In this document: positions 15,612 to 23,288 of the stretch, one piece after another
How the letters are laid out: each line of letters starts with the position of its first letter
Position numbering within the stretch: position 1 is the stretch's first letter
DNA from: a virus
IMG/VR virus record: IMGVR_UViG_3300048588_000506
Coordinates: 1-34,165 of that record
Reading direction: 5' to 3' (one strand)
Length of the DNA stretch: 34,165 bases
Notes under the pieces: model-generated
What the model was told of the DNA's origin: nothing
Database searches by the model: none
What the model saw: the letters and a program-made list of their open reading frames with translations, nothing else
Program-made: the position numbers and the translations under genes

Positions 15612-16007
15612 ATGATTTATCTATTCCGCAAGTTTAACGGCCAGATCACGATGGCCACCGGCGCGGCGGCCTGGGAGCTGTACTCATCGGATGGCCAGTG
15701 GAAGCACCGGCCGCAGTACCTTGGCGCCGTCACCGAGCAGTTCTATCGTCAGTTGAAGGCGGCGCTGCAAGCGCAGGTGCCGATAGACCCGGCCCTCTAT
15801 TCAGCCGTGAACAAGGGCGACCAGTCCAAGGACGCGCCGCTCCGCTCGGCCACCAGCAAACGCCGGAAGCTGGAGGCGACGCTATATGAGGAGCTGGTAG
15901 CGGCGGCCGACCGCACGGAGAAGCCGCGCAACATGAACGTCATCAATCGCGACGCTTTGAAGCCGCACGAGCAGAAGGCGCTCGATAAGCTTATCGCCGG
16001 GGCATGA
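15612..16007 (+). CDS. 131-aa hypothetical head protein
   Basis: It starts at the ATG after the structured spacer and overlaps the next gene by four bases (ATGA). The N-terminus has a beta-rich stretch (MIYLFRKFNGQITMATGAAA) and the rest is helical and basic, with KRRKLEATLYEELVAAAD. There is no membrane or signal segment. It begins a run of four overlapping genes (15612-17029) that ends at a strong terminator. By position these may be head-completion or minor capsid proteins, but I recognise none. Confidence 0.6.
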   Translation: MIYLFRKFNGQITMATGAAAWELYSSDGQWKHRPQYLGAVTEQFYRQLKAALQAQVPIDPALYSAVNKGDQSKDAPLRSATSKRRKLEATLYEELVAAADRTEKPRNMNVINRDALKPHEQKALDKLIAGA

Positions 16008-16438
16008 ACAAGCGCACCCGAAGGATCATCCAGGAGATCAATAACTCCGTCCCCAAGGAGCTGCGGGAACGCCTCTTTCAGCGCGTCTTTGTGGCTCCGG
16101 ACCTGCGCCTTAGCGTCCGCGAGGCCGCGAGCGCCATGCGGGAGGAGGCGGAGAAGATGGAAGAGAGCGTGCAGCGCCGGAAGCTCGTAAAGGAGGCTGA
16201 CCGCCTCCAGAACATGATCGATGCCGGCTACTACGACACCACGGAGCTGCGCGTAGACCAGGAGGTGGCAAAACAGATCGACGCCTGGGTGAGCCAGGAA
16301 CTGGACAAGGCCATTGCCGAGGGGCGCATTCCGCACCCAAAGCATGACCGACAGTACCAGTCATTTATTCGTAAACTAAAACAAAATGGAAAAAGAAAAC
16401 AACAAGGAGAAGGGGATCAAGAGCCCGTTATCGGATGA
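16004..16438 (+). CDS. 144-aa charged helical protein
   Basis: It starts in an ATGA overlap with the previous gene. The protein is almost entirely helical and highly charged, with probable coiled coil around residues 35-75 (EAASAMREEAEKMEESVQRR). A Lys/Gln-rich C-terminus follows (LKQNGKRKQQGEGDQ). It overlaps the following gene by 53 bases, in another frame. No family recognised; role in head assembly is a guess from position. Confidence 0.58.
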   Translation: MNKRTRRIIQEINNSVPKELRERLFQRVFVAPDLRLSVREAASAMREEAEKMEESVQRRKLVKEADRLQNMIDAGYYDTTELRVDQEVAKQIDAWVSQELDKAIAEGRIPHPKHDRQYQSFIRKLKQNGKRKQQGEGDQEPVIG

Positions 16439-16685
16439 GGTAGTGCATGAGGCCGAGTTGAAGGCCGACGCCGCATTCCAGATCGACAGTGGTATAATGC
16501 AGAGGAAGTTCGCTCTTGCGTACATGCAAAAGCAACTGGCCGAGCTGCCCGTTCCGGCCGAGGATGCGCCGGAGAAGGACAAGCAGGCTTACGCGCGGGA
16601 AAAGGTGAAGATCGACGCCATGGAGGCGGAGATCGAGCGCCAAGAGGAGTACCGCGAGTTTATAAGAGACACCATCCACGTATGA
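16386..16685 (+). CDS. 99-aa charged helical protein
   Basis: The ATG at 16386 lies within the preceding gene, in a different frame, and the stop overlaps the next start (ATGA). It is acidic overall, helical, with a C-terminal coiled-coil-like EAEIERQEEYREFIRDTI. The DNA contains a perfect TGGTATAAT at 16490-16498 whose final AT begins an in-frame ATG (residue 38). A shorter product from that internal start is possible but would need the transcript to begin upstream of it. Function unknown. Confidence 0.55.
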   Translation: MEKENNKEKGIKSPLSDEVVHEAELKADAAFQIDSGIMQRKFALAYMQKQLAELPVPAEDAPEKDKQAYAREKVKIDAMEAEIERQEEYREFIRDTIHV

Positions 16686-17029
16686 GGAAGTTTCTATCAC
16701 ATAATCTCACCAGCCATATGGCAAAGCCAAAAGATGACGCAGTCGTGGTCGTCCGTTCGGACGGCAAGGAGTTCCTTATCAAACGCGACCTCGTGGCCGA
16801 GCATGTCAATCGCGGCTTCAAGGTGAAGAACGAGGCCGACATGCCGAGCGAGGAGGAGTTGAGCAAGGCGGTCGGCTACGGCGGGCCGAAGCCTGATGCC
16901 GACAAGGGTACCACCGGCGAGGGCAACCCGGAGGGCGGTGACGAGGCTACCGTTCCAGAAGAGAAGCCGAAAGCCAGAACGGCGAGCAGCAACAAAGACT
17001 TGCGGCGCACGCGAGCCAAGCGGAGATAG
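16682..17029 (+). CDS. 115-aa hypothetical protein with disordered tail
   Basis: It begins in an ATGA overlap. An in-frame ATG twelve codons later (MAKPKDDAVVVV) could be the true start, as the first residues look unstructured. The middle carries a small domain (VRSDGKEFLIKRDLVAEHV, then GFKVKNEADMPS), followed by a Gly/Glu/Lys-rich disordered C-terminus ending RRTRAKRR. The gene closes the post-coat cluster before a strong terminator. No family recognised. Confidence 0.55.
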   Translation: MRKFLSHNLTSHMAKPKDDAVVVVRSDGKEFLIKRDLVAEHVNRGFKVKNEADMPSEEELSKAVGYGGPKPDADKGTTGEGNPEGGDEATVPEEKPKARTASSNKDLRRTRAKRR

Positions 17030-17041
17030 TCTTACTTGTAG

Positions 17042-17073
17042 AAAGAGGGCGCGTACATTCGCGCCCTCTTTTT
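17042..17073 (+). terminator. Strong Rho-independent terminator
   Basis: A perfect 12-bp stem (17042-17053 with 17060-17071) around TACATT ends in TTTTT. It separates the head genes from the exported accessory gene. Confidence 0.93.
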
Positions 17074-17135
17074 CGTCTCGACGTATCTCGCGCCAGAAAA
17101 TAGGATAGAGGCACTGGTCGCTTTGGGAGGGACAA

Positions 17136-18200
17136 ATGCTGCCGCTTCGCTCTATCCTGGTGCTCTTACTTCTGAGCGTTCCTCAACTCGCTGCTGCGCA
17201 GTCTGAGTGCGACGCCGCACTTGTGCAGTCATCCTACAAGAATCTGTATGAATACCAATCGGACTGGCGCCTGGCGAAGTACGTCACCGAGGAAGTTTTC
17301 AACGAACGGAAGATGTCGGCGTCCGCCGAAGGCGAGTTATTTGACGTCCCGCTAAAGGGATCATTCGATGACTACAAGGCCGCTCAGCAGAGGTTGGAGC
17401 GGCAACACAACGAGTCGATGTCACTGGACGAAGCACGCAACATCTTCTGGACAGGCTTGGATGAGAATGCAGTGACCGCCTACACCGCCTGTTTGGACGC
17501 CATTGCGAATCGCGACGGGTTGTATCTGCAAGTAGTCGCGAGCGATGATGACACAGTGATCGTAATGATCAGGCTTGATCTGCCTGGTGTTCTGGAAACA
17601 CAGCTTAGTTGGACCGAGCCTGTCGTTGGCGGACAGACACTCATCACCACCGTTAAACAGGGCACCACTAACGTTTCTATACCTCGCACAGGTCAGCCAG
17701 TTGTGCTCGCGGCAAACATCGATCACTACGCCTCCAATACGGTTACGGTGCTGCCTCTAGTGCAACCGATCCGGAAACCCAAGGCACCGTGCCTTTTCGA
17801 GAACTCCAGTGGTGAATGTCTCGTTTGCGGAAGCACTTGGAACCAGATGTTTAGCAATGGAACGAACCACCGTTTCTACTGCCCTGGAATGCTATCCGGT
17901 CAATCGTTCGTCTCAAAAACGAAGGGTGTCGTTCGCCCTCCAGCGGGAGGTTCAAGCTTGTCGGTCCAGCTTAGTATGACTTATCCAGATGGGACTGAAA
18001 GCAGCCCCCTTGCCATACATTCAGACACGTACCACGCGCAAAACTTCGCGATCCAAAGCGGGATCGTTGAAGTGCCATCGATGCCGGTTGGTTCTTCTTT
18101 CAACATTATCTCATGCAGTGCGAATGTAGCCGGCGGTTGCCTATCGTACGGTCGATGGCAGATATGCGACGTTAGACACGGGTGCGAGTGGATAGAGTGA
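17136..18200 (+). CDS. Exported Cys-rich protein, accessory gene in the virion block
   Basis: This 354-aa protein starts behind GGGAGGGACAA, a strong ribosome site unlike its leaderless neighbours. The signal peptide is MLPLRSILVLLLLSVPQLAA. The mature part has about ten cysteines, most in the second half (CLFENSSGECLVCGS, then CEWIE at the end), suggesting disulfides in the periplasm or outside. GC content is lower than the virion genes on either side and a terminator lies just before it. It therefore reads as a moron: a host-directed gene inserted between head and adaptor genes. Function unknown. Confidence 0.65.
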   Translation: MLPLRSILVLLLLSVPQLAAAQSECDAALVQSSYKNLYEYQSDWRLAKYVTEEVFNERKMSASAEGELFDVPLKGSFDDYKAAQQRLERQHNESMSLDEARNIFWTGLDENAVTAYTACLDAIANRDGLYLQVVASDDDTVIVMIRLDLPGVLETQLSWTEPVVGGQTLITTVKQGTTNVSIPRTGQPVVLAANIDHYASNTVTVLPLVQPIRKPKAPCLFENSSGECLVCGSTWNQMFSNGTNHRFYCPGMLSGQSFVSKTKGVVRPPAGGSSLSVQLSMTYPDGTESSPLAIHSDTYHAQNFAIQSGIVEVPSMPVGSSFNIISCSANVAGGCLSYGRWQICDVRHGCEWIE

Positions 18201-18221
18201 TTACGCTGTTGTAGAATTGTG

Positions 18222-18247
18222 GGATCGCCGGAGATAGACGGCGATCC
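18222..18247. promoter_or_regulatory. Perfect hairpin just before the adaptor gene
   Basis: GGATCGCCG pairs perfectly with CGGCGATCC (9 bp, 8-base loop), ending 4 bases before the ATG at 18252. A TAGAAT hexamer at 18212-18217 would start transcription at the foot of the hairpin, so it would form the whole leader. Without a T-run it is not a terminator; it could protect the 5' end or bind a protein. Confidence 0.5.
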
Positions 18248-18251
18248 GAGA

Positions 18252-18968
18252 ATGCAATTCAACTCACACAGCGACAACCAAGACATCGTCTCATATGTGG
18301 TCGACGCGACCGGCCTTAACCCCGTCGCCCACCTGAAGCAGATAACCCGCGCCGCCAACGAGGCACTGCGCATAATCTGGTCCTGGATATTCGACGCCTA
18401 CGGCGGCTGGCAGTTCGATGACGGCAACCAGGCCGACCTCCCATCCGCCACCACCGCCCTGGTCGCCTCGCAGCAAAAGTACACCCTGCCTTCAGAAGCC
18501 ATCACCGTGCGCGACGTTTCGGTGAAAGACCCAGGTGGCCAGTGGCGTGACCTCGATCCCGTCACCCTTGAGGAGATCACGGCAGGGCAGGCGGAGGAGG
18601 AGTATCTGTCCACTCCCGGCTCGCCGATCCAGTACCGCGTCATCGCCGGCATCGTGAAGTTGTATCCCGCGCCAAACTACGCCCAGGACGCCTCTCTGCG
18701 TGTCCGCTTCGATCGTGGCACTATCCAGTTCGTGTCCACCGACACCACGAAGAAGCCAGGCTTTGCCGCCGAGCTGCAAGGCGCTGTCCCGGCCGGTGCT
18801 TCCTACTTCATTGCCAAGAACAAGAATCACAAGAACGTGCGGCTCCTGGAGCGCGACTGGTTCCAGTATGAGGACCGCATCAAGTCGTTTTATAAGCGGC
18901 GCTTTGCCGAGCTCAATCCGCAGAAACCCCGCAGCGAGTTCACTGACCCGCTCGCCGAGGTGTTATAA
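18252..18968 (+). CDS. Head-tail adaptor protein (probable, P22 gp4-like)
   Basis: This 238-aa protein lies downstream of coat and upstream of fibre and hub genes, where adaptor proteins are encoded. The helical N-terminus (LKQITRAANEALRIIWSWIF, about 28-47) followed by beta-rich DVSVKDPGGQWRDLDPVTLE is like the tail-adaptor proteins that sit under the portal. I chose ATG 18252 (MQFNSHSDNQD); the GTG at 18219 would extend through the hairpin. Its last codons contain the TGTTATAAT promoter of the next gene. The adaptor call is from position and shape and is only moderate. Confidence 0.6.
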   Translation: MQFNSHSDNQDIVSYVVDATGLNPVAHLKQITRAANEALRIIWSWIFDAYGGWQFDDGNQADLPSATTALVASQQKYTLPSEAITVRDVSVKDPGGQWRDLDPVTLEEITAGQAEEEYLSTPGSPIQYRVIAGIVKLYPAPNYAQDASLRVRFDRGTIQFVSTDTTKKPGFAAELQGAVPAGASYFIAKNKNHKNVRLLERDWFQYEDRIKSFYKRRFAELNPQKPRSEFTDPLAEVL

Positions 18969-18969
18969 T
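18961..18969 (+). promoter_or_regulatory. Extended -10 promoter, TGTTATAAT, leaderless
   Basis: A perfect TATAAT with TGn lies 5 bases before an ATG, so transcription should begin at the start codon itself. It overlaps the stop of the adaptor gene. Confidence 0.65.
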
Positions 18970-18974
18970 TTCGT

Positions 18975-19130
18975 ATGCCTATCGCTGAGTGGACGAAGGA
19001 TGCACTACCGGGAGGCGCCTGGTTTGCCGGCCAGCCCGTTATCACTGCGGGTATGGGCAGCCTAGACGGGCTTGTGGTGCTCGCTGGTCAACTCGGTCAG
19101 GTTTCCGAATGGGAGCCTGATACAATTTAG
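18975..19130 (+). CDS. 51-aa protein, leaderless
   Basis: The frame starts 5 bases after a perfect extended -10 and ends at TAG 19128-19130. The protein (MPIAEWTKDALPGGAWFAGQ ...) is small, hydrophobic and Gly-rich, with no clear membrane helix, and looks like a short beta-rich structural piece. Its last codons contain the promoter of the tail-fibre gene, so the two are packed as closely as possible. It is a good candidate for a virion accessory peptide. I recognise no family. Confidence 0.65.
   Translation: MPIAEWTKDALPGGAWFAGQPVITAGMGSLDGLVVLAGQLGQVSEWEPDTI
19118..19126 (+). promoter_or_regulatory. Extended -10 promoter, TGATACAAT, leaderless
   Basis: It lies 7 bases before the tail-fibre ATG, inside the last codons of the 51-aa gene. 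Confidence 0.6.
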
Positions 19131-19133
19131 TAT

Positions 19134-20327
19134 ATGAGCAACTTATACCCTGAGAATTTAAATACGCACAAGAAGGATTGGGGCAACACCACTCCGGTTA
19201 AAGATACGCATCCGGAGGAGCATAACGACATTGCCGCCGCCGTTGAGGCGCTAGAGGCAAAAGTAGGAGCCAATAGCTCTGCTGTTCAAACGTCCCACGA
19301 CTATAAGCTGTCGGAGATCACCGGCGACGACAAGGCGGCGTCGAAGGAAGCTACGGAAACCGCTTTGGCGGAGCATATTGAAGATACTGAAAATCCTCAC
19401 GAGGTGACGAAGGCTCAGGTCGGGCTCAGCAACGTCGACAACACCTCCGACGCGACCAAGAACGTCGCGATGGCGATCTTGGAGAACAAGACGATCGACG
19501 CCGAGGACAACCTCATTGAGAACCTAGACACCGACAACTTCGCCCCAGACGTGGTCGACGATGATGGCTCGATGTTCGCAGACAGCGCCGATCGTATTCC
19601 GACGCAGCGGGCAGTCAAAGAGTATGTGGACGCAAATGCCGGAGGAGACGGGCTGGACCGTCAGGTATTTACGGCCAGTGGAACTTGGAACAAGCCTGCG
19701 AATGGCGATGTTGCTTTTGTTCAGGTGTGGGGCGGAGGTGGCTCAGGAGGCAGACGTGGCGGTTCAGGCGGTGGCGCCGGTGGCGGAGGTGGCTCATACA
19801 TCGAGGCCTGGTTGCCACTGAGTTCCCTTCCATCAAGTGTGGCTGTAACGGTTGGTGCAGGTGGAGCGGGTAGAACTGGTAACTTTGAGGCGGGAGCAGC
19901 AGGTGGTAGTAGTTCCTTTGGCGCATATTTGACCGCCAACGGCGGTTCAGGTGGCCAACACGATGGAACATCGGGTGCAGGTGGAGCGGGCGGTAGCACT
20001 GATTCAGCCGGAGGGTTTGCGGGAGGCACCGCAGGCGCACCAAATGGAGGCACTTCGGTGTACGGTGGCGGTGGTGGTGGTAGAGGCTCTAACCCAGCAG
20101 GTACTGGCGGTTCATCAATCTATGGCGGGGGCGGAGGTGGTGGAGGGCATTCTAGTTCCGGTGCGGCCGGTGGCGCTTCTGGCGCTGGAGGCGCTGGAGG
20201 CGCTGGAGGTAACGGTGCTGTTAGCGGTACAGCGGGTGCTACTCCTGGTGGGGGAGGCGGTGGTACTTCAACAGGTGCGACATCTGGAGCTGGCGGAGGC
20301 GGCATGGTCATCGTCACCGTCTTCTAG
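19134..20327 (+). CDS. Tail fibre with glycine-rich receptor-binding domain
   Basis: This 397-aa protein has an N-terminal helical part (EEHNDIAAAVEALEAKVG), then a fibre repeat HIEDTENPHEVTKAQVGLSN (about 83-102) of the type that builds phage fibre shafts. A bridging segment follows (IPTQRAVKEYVDANAGG). From about residue 200 it is a domain made largely of Gly with Ser, Thr and Ala, starting FTASGTWNKPANGDVAFVQV. Such glycine-rich tips form bundles of polyglycine helices whose loops contact the host receptor. The very regular GGN-rich codons make this stretch prone to repeat-length change. It starts leaderless at ATG 19134. Confidence 0.8.
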   Translation: MSNLYPENLNTHKKDWGNTTPVKDTHPEEHNDIAAAVEALEAKVGANSSAVQTSHDYKLSEITGDDKAASKEATETALAEHIEDTENPHEVTKAQVGLSNVDNTSDATKNVAMAILENKTIDAEDNLIENLDTDNFAPDVVDDDGSMFADSADRIPTQRAVKEYVDANAGGDGLDRQVFTASGTWNKPANGDVAFVQVWGGGGSGGRRGGSGGGAGGGGGSYIEAWLPLSSLPSSVAVTVGAGGAGRTGNFEAGAAGGSSSFGAYLTANGGSGGQHDGTSGAGGAGGSTDSAGGFAGGTAGAPNGGTSVYGGGGGGRGSNPAGTGGSSIYGGGGGGGGHSSSGAAGGASGAGGAGGAGGNGAVSGTAGATPGGGGGGTSTGATSGAGGGGMVIVTVF

Positions 20328-20333
20328 TTTTGT

Positions 20334-21779
20334 ATGTTCAAAAATGGCGTTCTCACCATCGACTACGACACCTGGAAAGACGGCATAGCGTCGTCGCCTC
20401 TTGTCGGATGCGGGGATCTCCGAAACGCCGACATTTTCAGCCAGCGTGGCGCGCTGCTTTGCGGTCTCAAGGCTGCCAAGGAGAGCGGCCCCACGATCGT
20501 CGCCCTCCCACGCTACATGCGCCACGATGAGGAGAACGACCGTGTCTTCATCGGCGACGCGGACGGCAACCTCTACATCCGTTCGTCCGGGGGCGGCTAT
20601 TCGGTCACCGGTTTTGAAGACGCTGGCGACTGCCAGGGTTTGGAGTTCTGGCGCGGGCATGTTCTCTACGCCGACACCACTCAACTGCTCGCCTACGACC
20701 CCGACATCCCCAATTCGTATGGTGACATCGAAGAATTTGAAGAGGGCCAGCGCGGCGTCTTCGACCTGCCGCACGTCGCGCATGTCGGCCAGGACGATGT
20801 GATCTGCTTCACCGACGGCCGCTACATCGCCTCGCTTCAGGAAGTGCCAGGCCAGGTTTTCGACCCTGGCAACACCGACACCTATACCTGGAATGCTACT
20901 GCCCTCGACCTGCCGGAAGGCTACATCGCCACCACCCTGACCGAGATCGGTACTTACCTGCTGATCGGCACTCGCTTCGGAGCGGCCACTAATCGCGGCA
21001 ACCGTGCTCACGCCTTTCCGTGGGACCGCGTCTCGCCATCCTTCAACATACCGCTCCGCACCAAGGGCAACGGCATCTGGCAGGCGATCGAGAAGGAGAA
21101 CGTGGTCTACACTCTCGTCGACCGTGACGGTCTGAAGGTATACGCTTCGAACCTCACCGCTATCGAGATGCAGCGGGAGTTCAAGCGCCTCGGCTTTTCA
21201 TACGACCTCAATCCAGACGCGGTGGAACAGGTCGACGACGAACTTCTGTTCGGCGTCGGCGCCGCTGACAGCTCCAGTCACAGCCTCGGCATCTATTCGC
21301 TTCGCGACGGCGCCTTGCAGCTGCGGCACACGCTCTCTTGCGGCGAGACGGACATCGAGATCGGCTCCGTCCTCAATCTCGGCAACGGGACCATTCTCGC
21401 CTCCTGGCGCAACAACAACGACGGCAACTGCGGCGTCGATGCCATCGGTCCTCATCGCTGCACCGGCTACGCGACGGTCGTGGAGACGCCGCTCTTCACA
21501 GTGGGCACCGCCACTGAGGCGCAGGCCTTCAGCCAGATTGATATCAATCTGGCGAAGAAACTGGCGACGGGGCAGGGCGTCCGCGTGAAGTACCGCGAGC
21601 ACCTGGACGACGAGTGGACCACGATCGGCACCTTCGACCACGCCACCTTCGGCGCCGTATCGAAGATGAACGCGGAGGCTAAGGTCGGCGACGTCTCCAC
21701 CATCCAGCTACGCATCGAATTGACGGCGGCGTCGAATAGTACCGACAGTCCGGAGCTTCTTTCCGTCACCCTCTTCTAG
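20334..21779 (+). CDS. Tail hub or tail tubular-like structural protein
   Basis: This 481-aa protein is almost entirely beta: repeated strand-turn units with DG, GN and GD turns (DADGNLYIRSSGGGYSV, LVDRDGLKVYASNL, then LTAASNSTDSPELLSVTLF at the end). This is like a beta-propeller or stacked sandwich. Length and position are similar to the P22 gp10 hub (about 470 residues), which follows the adaptor. It starts 6 bases after the fibre stop, with no ribosome site. Two genes in a row end in a similar VTVF/VTLF strand. The hub identity is inferred; a host-binding propeller is the main alternative. Confidence 0.55.
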   Translation: MFKNGVLTIDYDTWKDGIASSPLVGCGDLRNADIFSQRGALLCGLKAAKESGPTIVALPRYMRHDEENDRVFIGDADGNLYIRSSGGGYSVTGFEDAGDCQGLEFWRGHVLYADTTQLLAYDPDIPNSYGDIEEFEEGQRGVFDLPHVAHVGQDDVICFTDGRYIASLQEVPGQVFDPGNTDTYTWNATALDLPEGYIATTLTEIGTYLLIGTRFGAATNRGNRAHAFPWDRVSPSFNIPLRTKGNGIWQAIEKENVVYTLVDRDGLKVYASNLTAIEMQREFKRLGFSYDLNPDAVEQVDDELLFGVGAADSSSHSLGIYSLRDGALQLRHTLSCGETDIEIGSVLNLGNGTILASWRNNNDGNCGVDAIGPHRCTGYATVVETPLFTVGTATEAQAFSQIDINLAKKLATGQGVRVKYREHLDDEWTTIGTFDHATFGAVSKMNAEAKVGDVSTIQLRIELTAASNSTDSPELLSVTLF

Positions 21780-21781
21780 TT

Positions 21782-22021
21782 ATGACCACTTTCAACCCAC
21801 AGACCGACATCGAGCAGCTTCGCAGGCAGCTCTTGGAGCACAAGCACACGGGGCTCGACAGCGCAAAGCTAGACAGCCCGATCCAGAAGCAAGGAAGCCT
21901 CACTACCGCGAATAATGCGGCGATCAACGACGTAAACCGCGACGCCATCATCGCCAACATTCGGGTACGTGTGAACGAGATCGAACAGGCCCTTATCAAT
22001 GCTGGTATACTAAGCGAGTAG
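21782..22021 (+). CDS. 79-aa phage structural-type protein
   Basis: It starts two bases after the hub-like stop, with no ribosome site. The protein has LRRQLLEHKHTGLDSAKLDS near the N-terminus, a pattern often seen in short phage tail or fibre-associated proteins. It then has a helix ending NEIEQALINAGILSE. The last codons carry the TGGTATACT element for the next gene. Function unknown; a tail accessory role is likely from position. Confidence 0.6.
   Translation: MTTFNPQTDIEQLRRQLLEHKHTGLDSAKLDSPIQKQGSLTTANNAAINDVNRDAIIANIRVRVNEIEQALINAGILSE
22003..22011 (+). promoter_or_regulatory. Extended -10-like element, TGGTATACT
   Basis: It lies 11 bases before the ATG at 22023, the longest spacing in the set. 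No -35 or ribosome site. Confidence 0.45.
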
Positions 22022-22022
22022 T

Positions 22023-23288
22023 ATGGCTCGAACCGATACTCTGGAAAGGAAGGCAAACGACATCCTCGGTGGAAACGAGGAGAGTTCGGCGAACTTGGCC
22101 ACGCTGCCGAGCTTTGGGGCGGCCAATCAGATCGGCGCCACGACCTTGTCCACACCGACTTTGCGCGAAGCACTGCCCGCTCCCCTGTCGGATTTCACCT
22201 CCTTCATCCGCTCGCTCACGCCCGATACGTCGGCGCTTGATCGGCGCGGGGAGAACTTGCGGGGCGACATCAGCGACACGATTGCAGCTATTGGTACCAA
22301 GGGCGACCGCCAGTTGGAGGTGGAAGGTGAACTCGGCCTGCCCGAGGACCGACAGCGGCTTCGCGAATTAAACCTCCAGGTTGCGCAACTAAGGGGCGAG
22401 TTCGACAAGGCCATCGTGAACGAGGAGGGCTCTGTACGCCCCATCGAGTTCATCACCGGCCGCCAGGACTTCTTGCAGAAGAAAAGCGCGGTGATGGTGG
22501 GCGCGCTCACGTCCGTTGCCCAGGCGCTCCAGGGCAATATCACCCTGGCCGAGCAGACCGCCGATCGCACCATCGAGCGCGAGTTCGCCGATGAGGAGGC
22601 GGAGTTGGCGCGGCTCCAGTTTGAATATACCGAAAACAAGGAGGCGCTGGAAAAGGCCGATAAGCAGGGAGCCGACCAACTGGCGCTCTACATCAACGAG
22701 CGCAGTCGTGTGCTGGCCGATCAGAAGGAGGAACGACAGAACGCTCTGGCCATCGCCCAACTTGCTGCCATCAATGGCGCGCCCAACACCGTCGTCTCTC
22801 GGATCGCCGGAGCACGGTCCCAGGAGGAAGCGCTGTCCGTTGCCGGTGGCTGGCTGCACAAATCATCGAGCAACAGTCCGGCCACGTTCACCCAGTCGCA
22901 GTATGCCGCGCAGGGCTTCGCCGACCGCGTGGCAGAGGCCAACACCATCATCAGCCAGATAGGCGACCAGTTCACCGGGACGTTCAGCAGTGTAGGGAGA
23001 TGGCTTCCCAACCGCCTGAAGTCTGCCGAACGGCAGCAGTTCGAGCAGGCACAGCGGAACTTCATCAACGCGGTGCTCCGTCGCGAGTCCGGTGCGGCCA
23101 TCGCCGCATCGGAGTTCGATAGCGCCGCATTGCAGTATTTCCCGCAGCCGGGCGACACAGAGGAAGTGCTTCTCCAAAAGCAGCGGAACCGCGAAATCGT
23201 CCTCAATTCCCTTCAGCGGGAAGGCGGCATCACGAAGCCGCTGGAGATCGGTCTAGACCCCAACGATCCTCTTAATCTCGGAATATGA
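22023..23288 (+). CDS. Internal virion / DNA ejection-type protein
   Basis: This 421-aa protein is mostly helical with long coiled-coil stretches (about 110-240, for example EREFADEEAELARLQFEYTE). Its C-terminal part contains FEQAQRNFINAVLRRESGAA followed by YFPQPGDTEEVLLQKQRN. I know this pattern from injection or internal virion proteins of many tailed phages: a helix, then YFPQPGD, then an Arg-rich helix. Such proteins leave the head with the DNA and form a conduit across the envelope. It overlaps the next gene by four bases (ATGA). Confidence 0.7.
   Translation: MARTDTLERKANDILGGNEESSANLATLPSFGAANQIGATTLSTPTLREALPAPLSDFTSFIRSLTPDTSALDRRGENLRGDISDTIAAIGTKGDRQLEVEGELGLPEDRQRLRELNLQVAQLRGEFDKAIVNEEGSVRPIEFITGRQDFLQKKSAVMVGALTSVAQALQGNITLAEQTADRTIEREFADEEAELARLQFEYTENKEALEKADKQGADQLALYINERSRVLADQKEERQNALAIAQLAAINGAPNTVVSRIAGARSQEEALSVAGGWLHKSSSNSPATFTQSQYAAQGFADRVAEANTIISQIGDQFTGTFSSVGRWLPNRLKSAERQQFEQAQRNFINAVLRRESGAAIAASEFDSAALQYFPQPGDTEEVLLQKQRNREIVLNSLQREGGITKPLEIGLDPNDPLNLGI

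Noticed and set aside
16490-16498. Perfect TGGTATAAT inside a small head gene
   Set aside because: It has no start codon at 5-11 bases downstream; the ATG it contains overlaps the hexamer. Not counted among the leaderless set.
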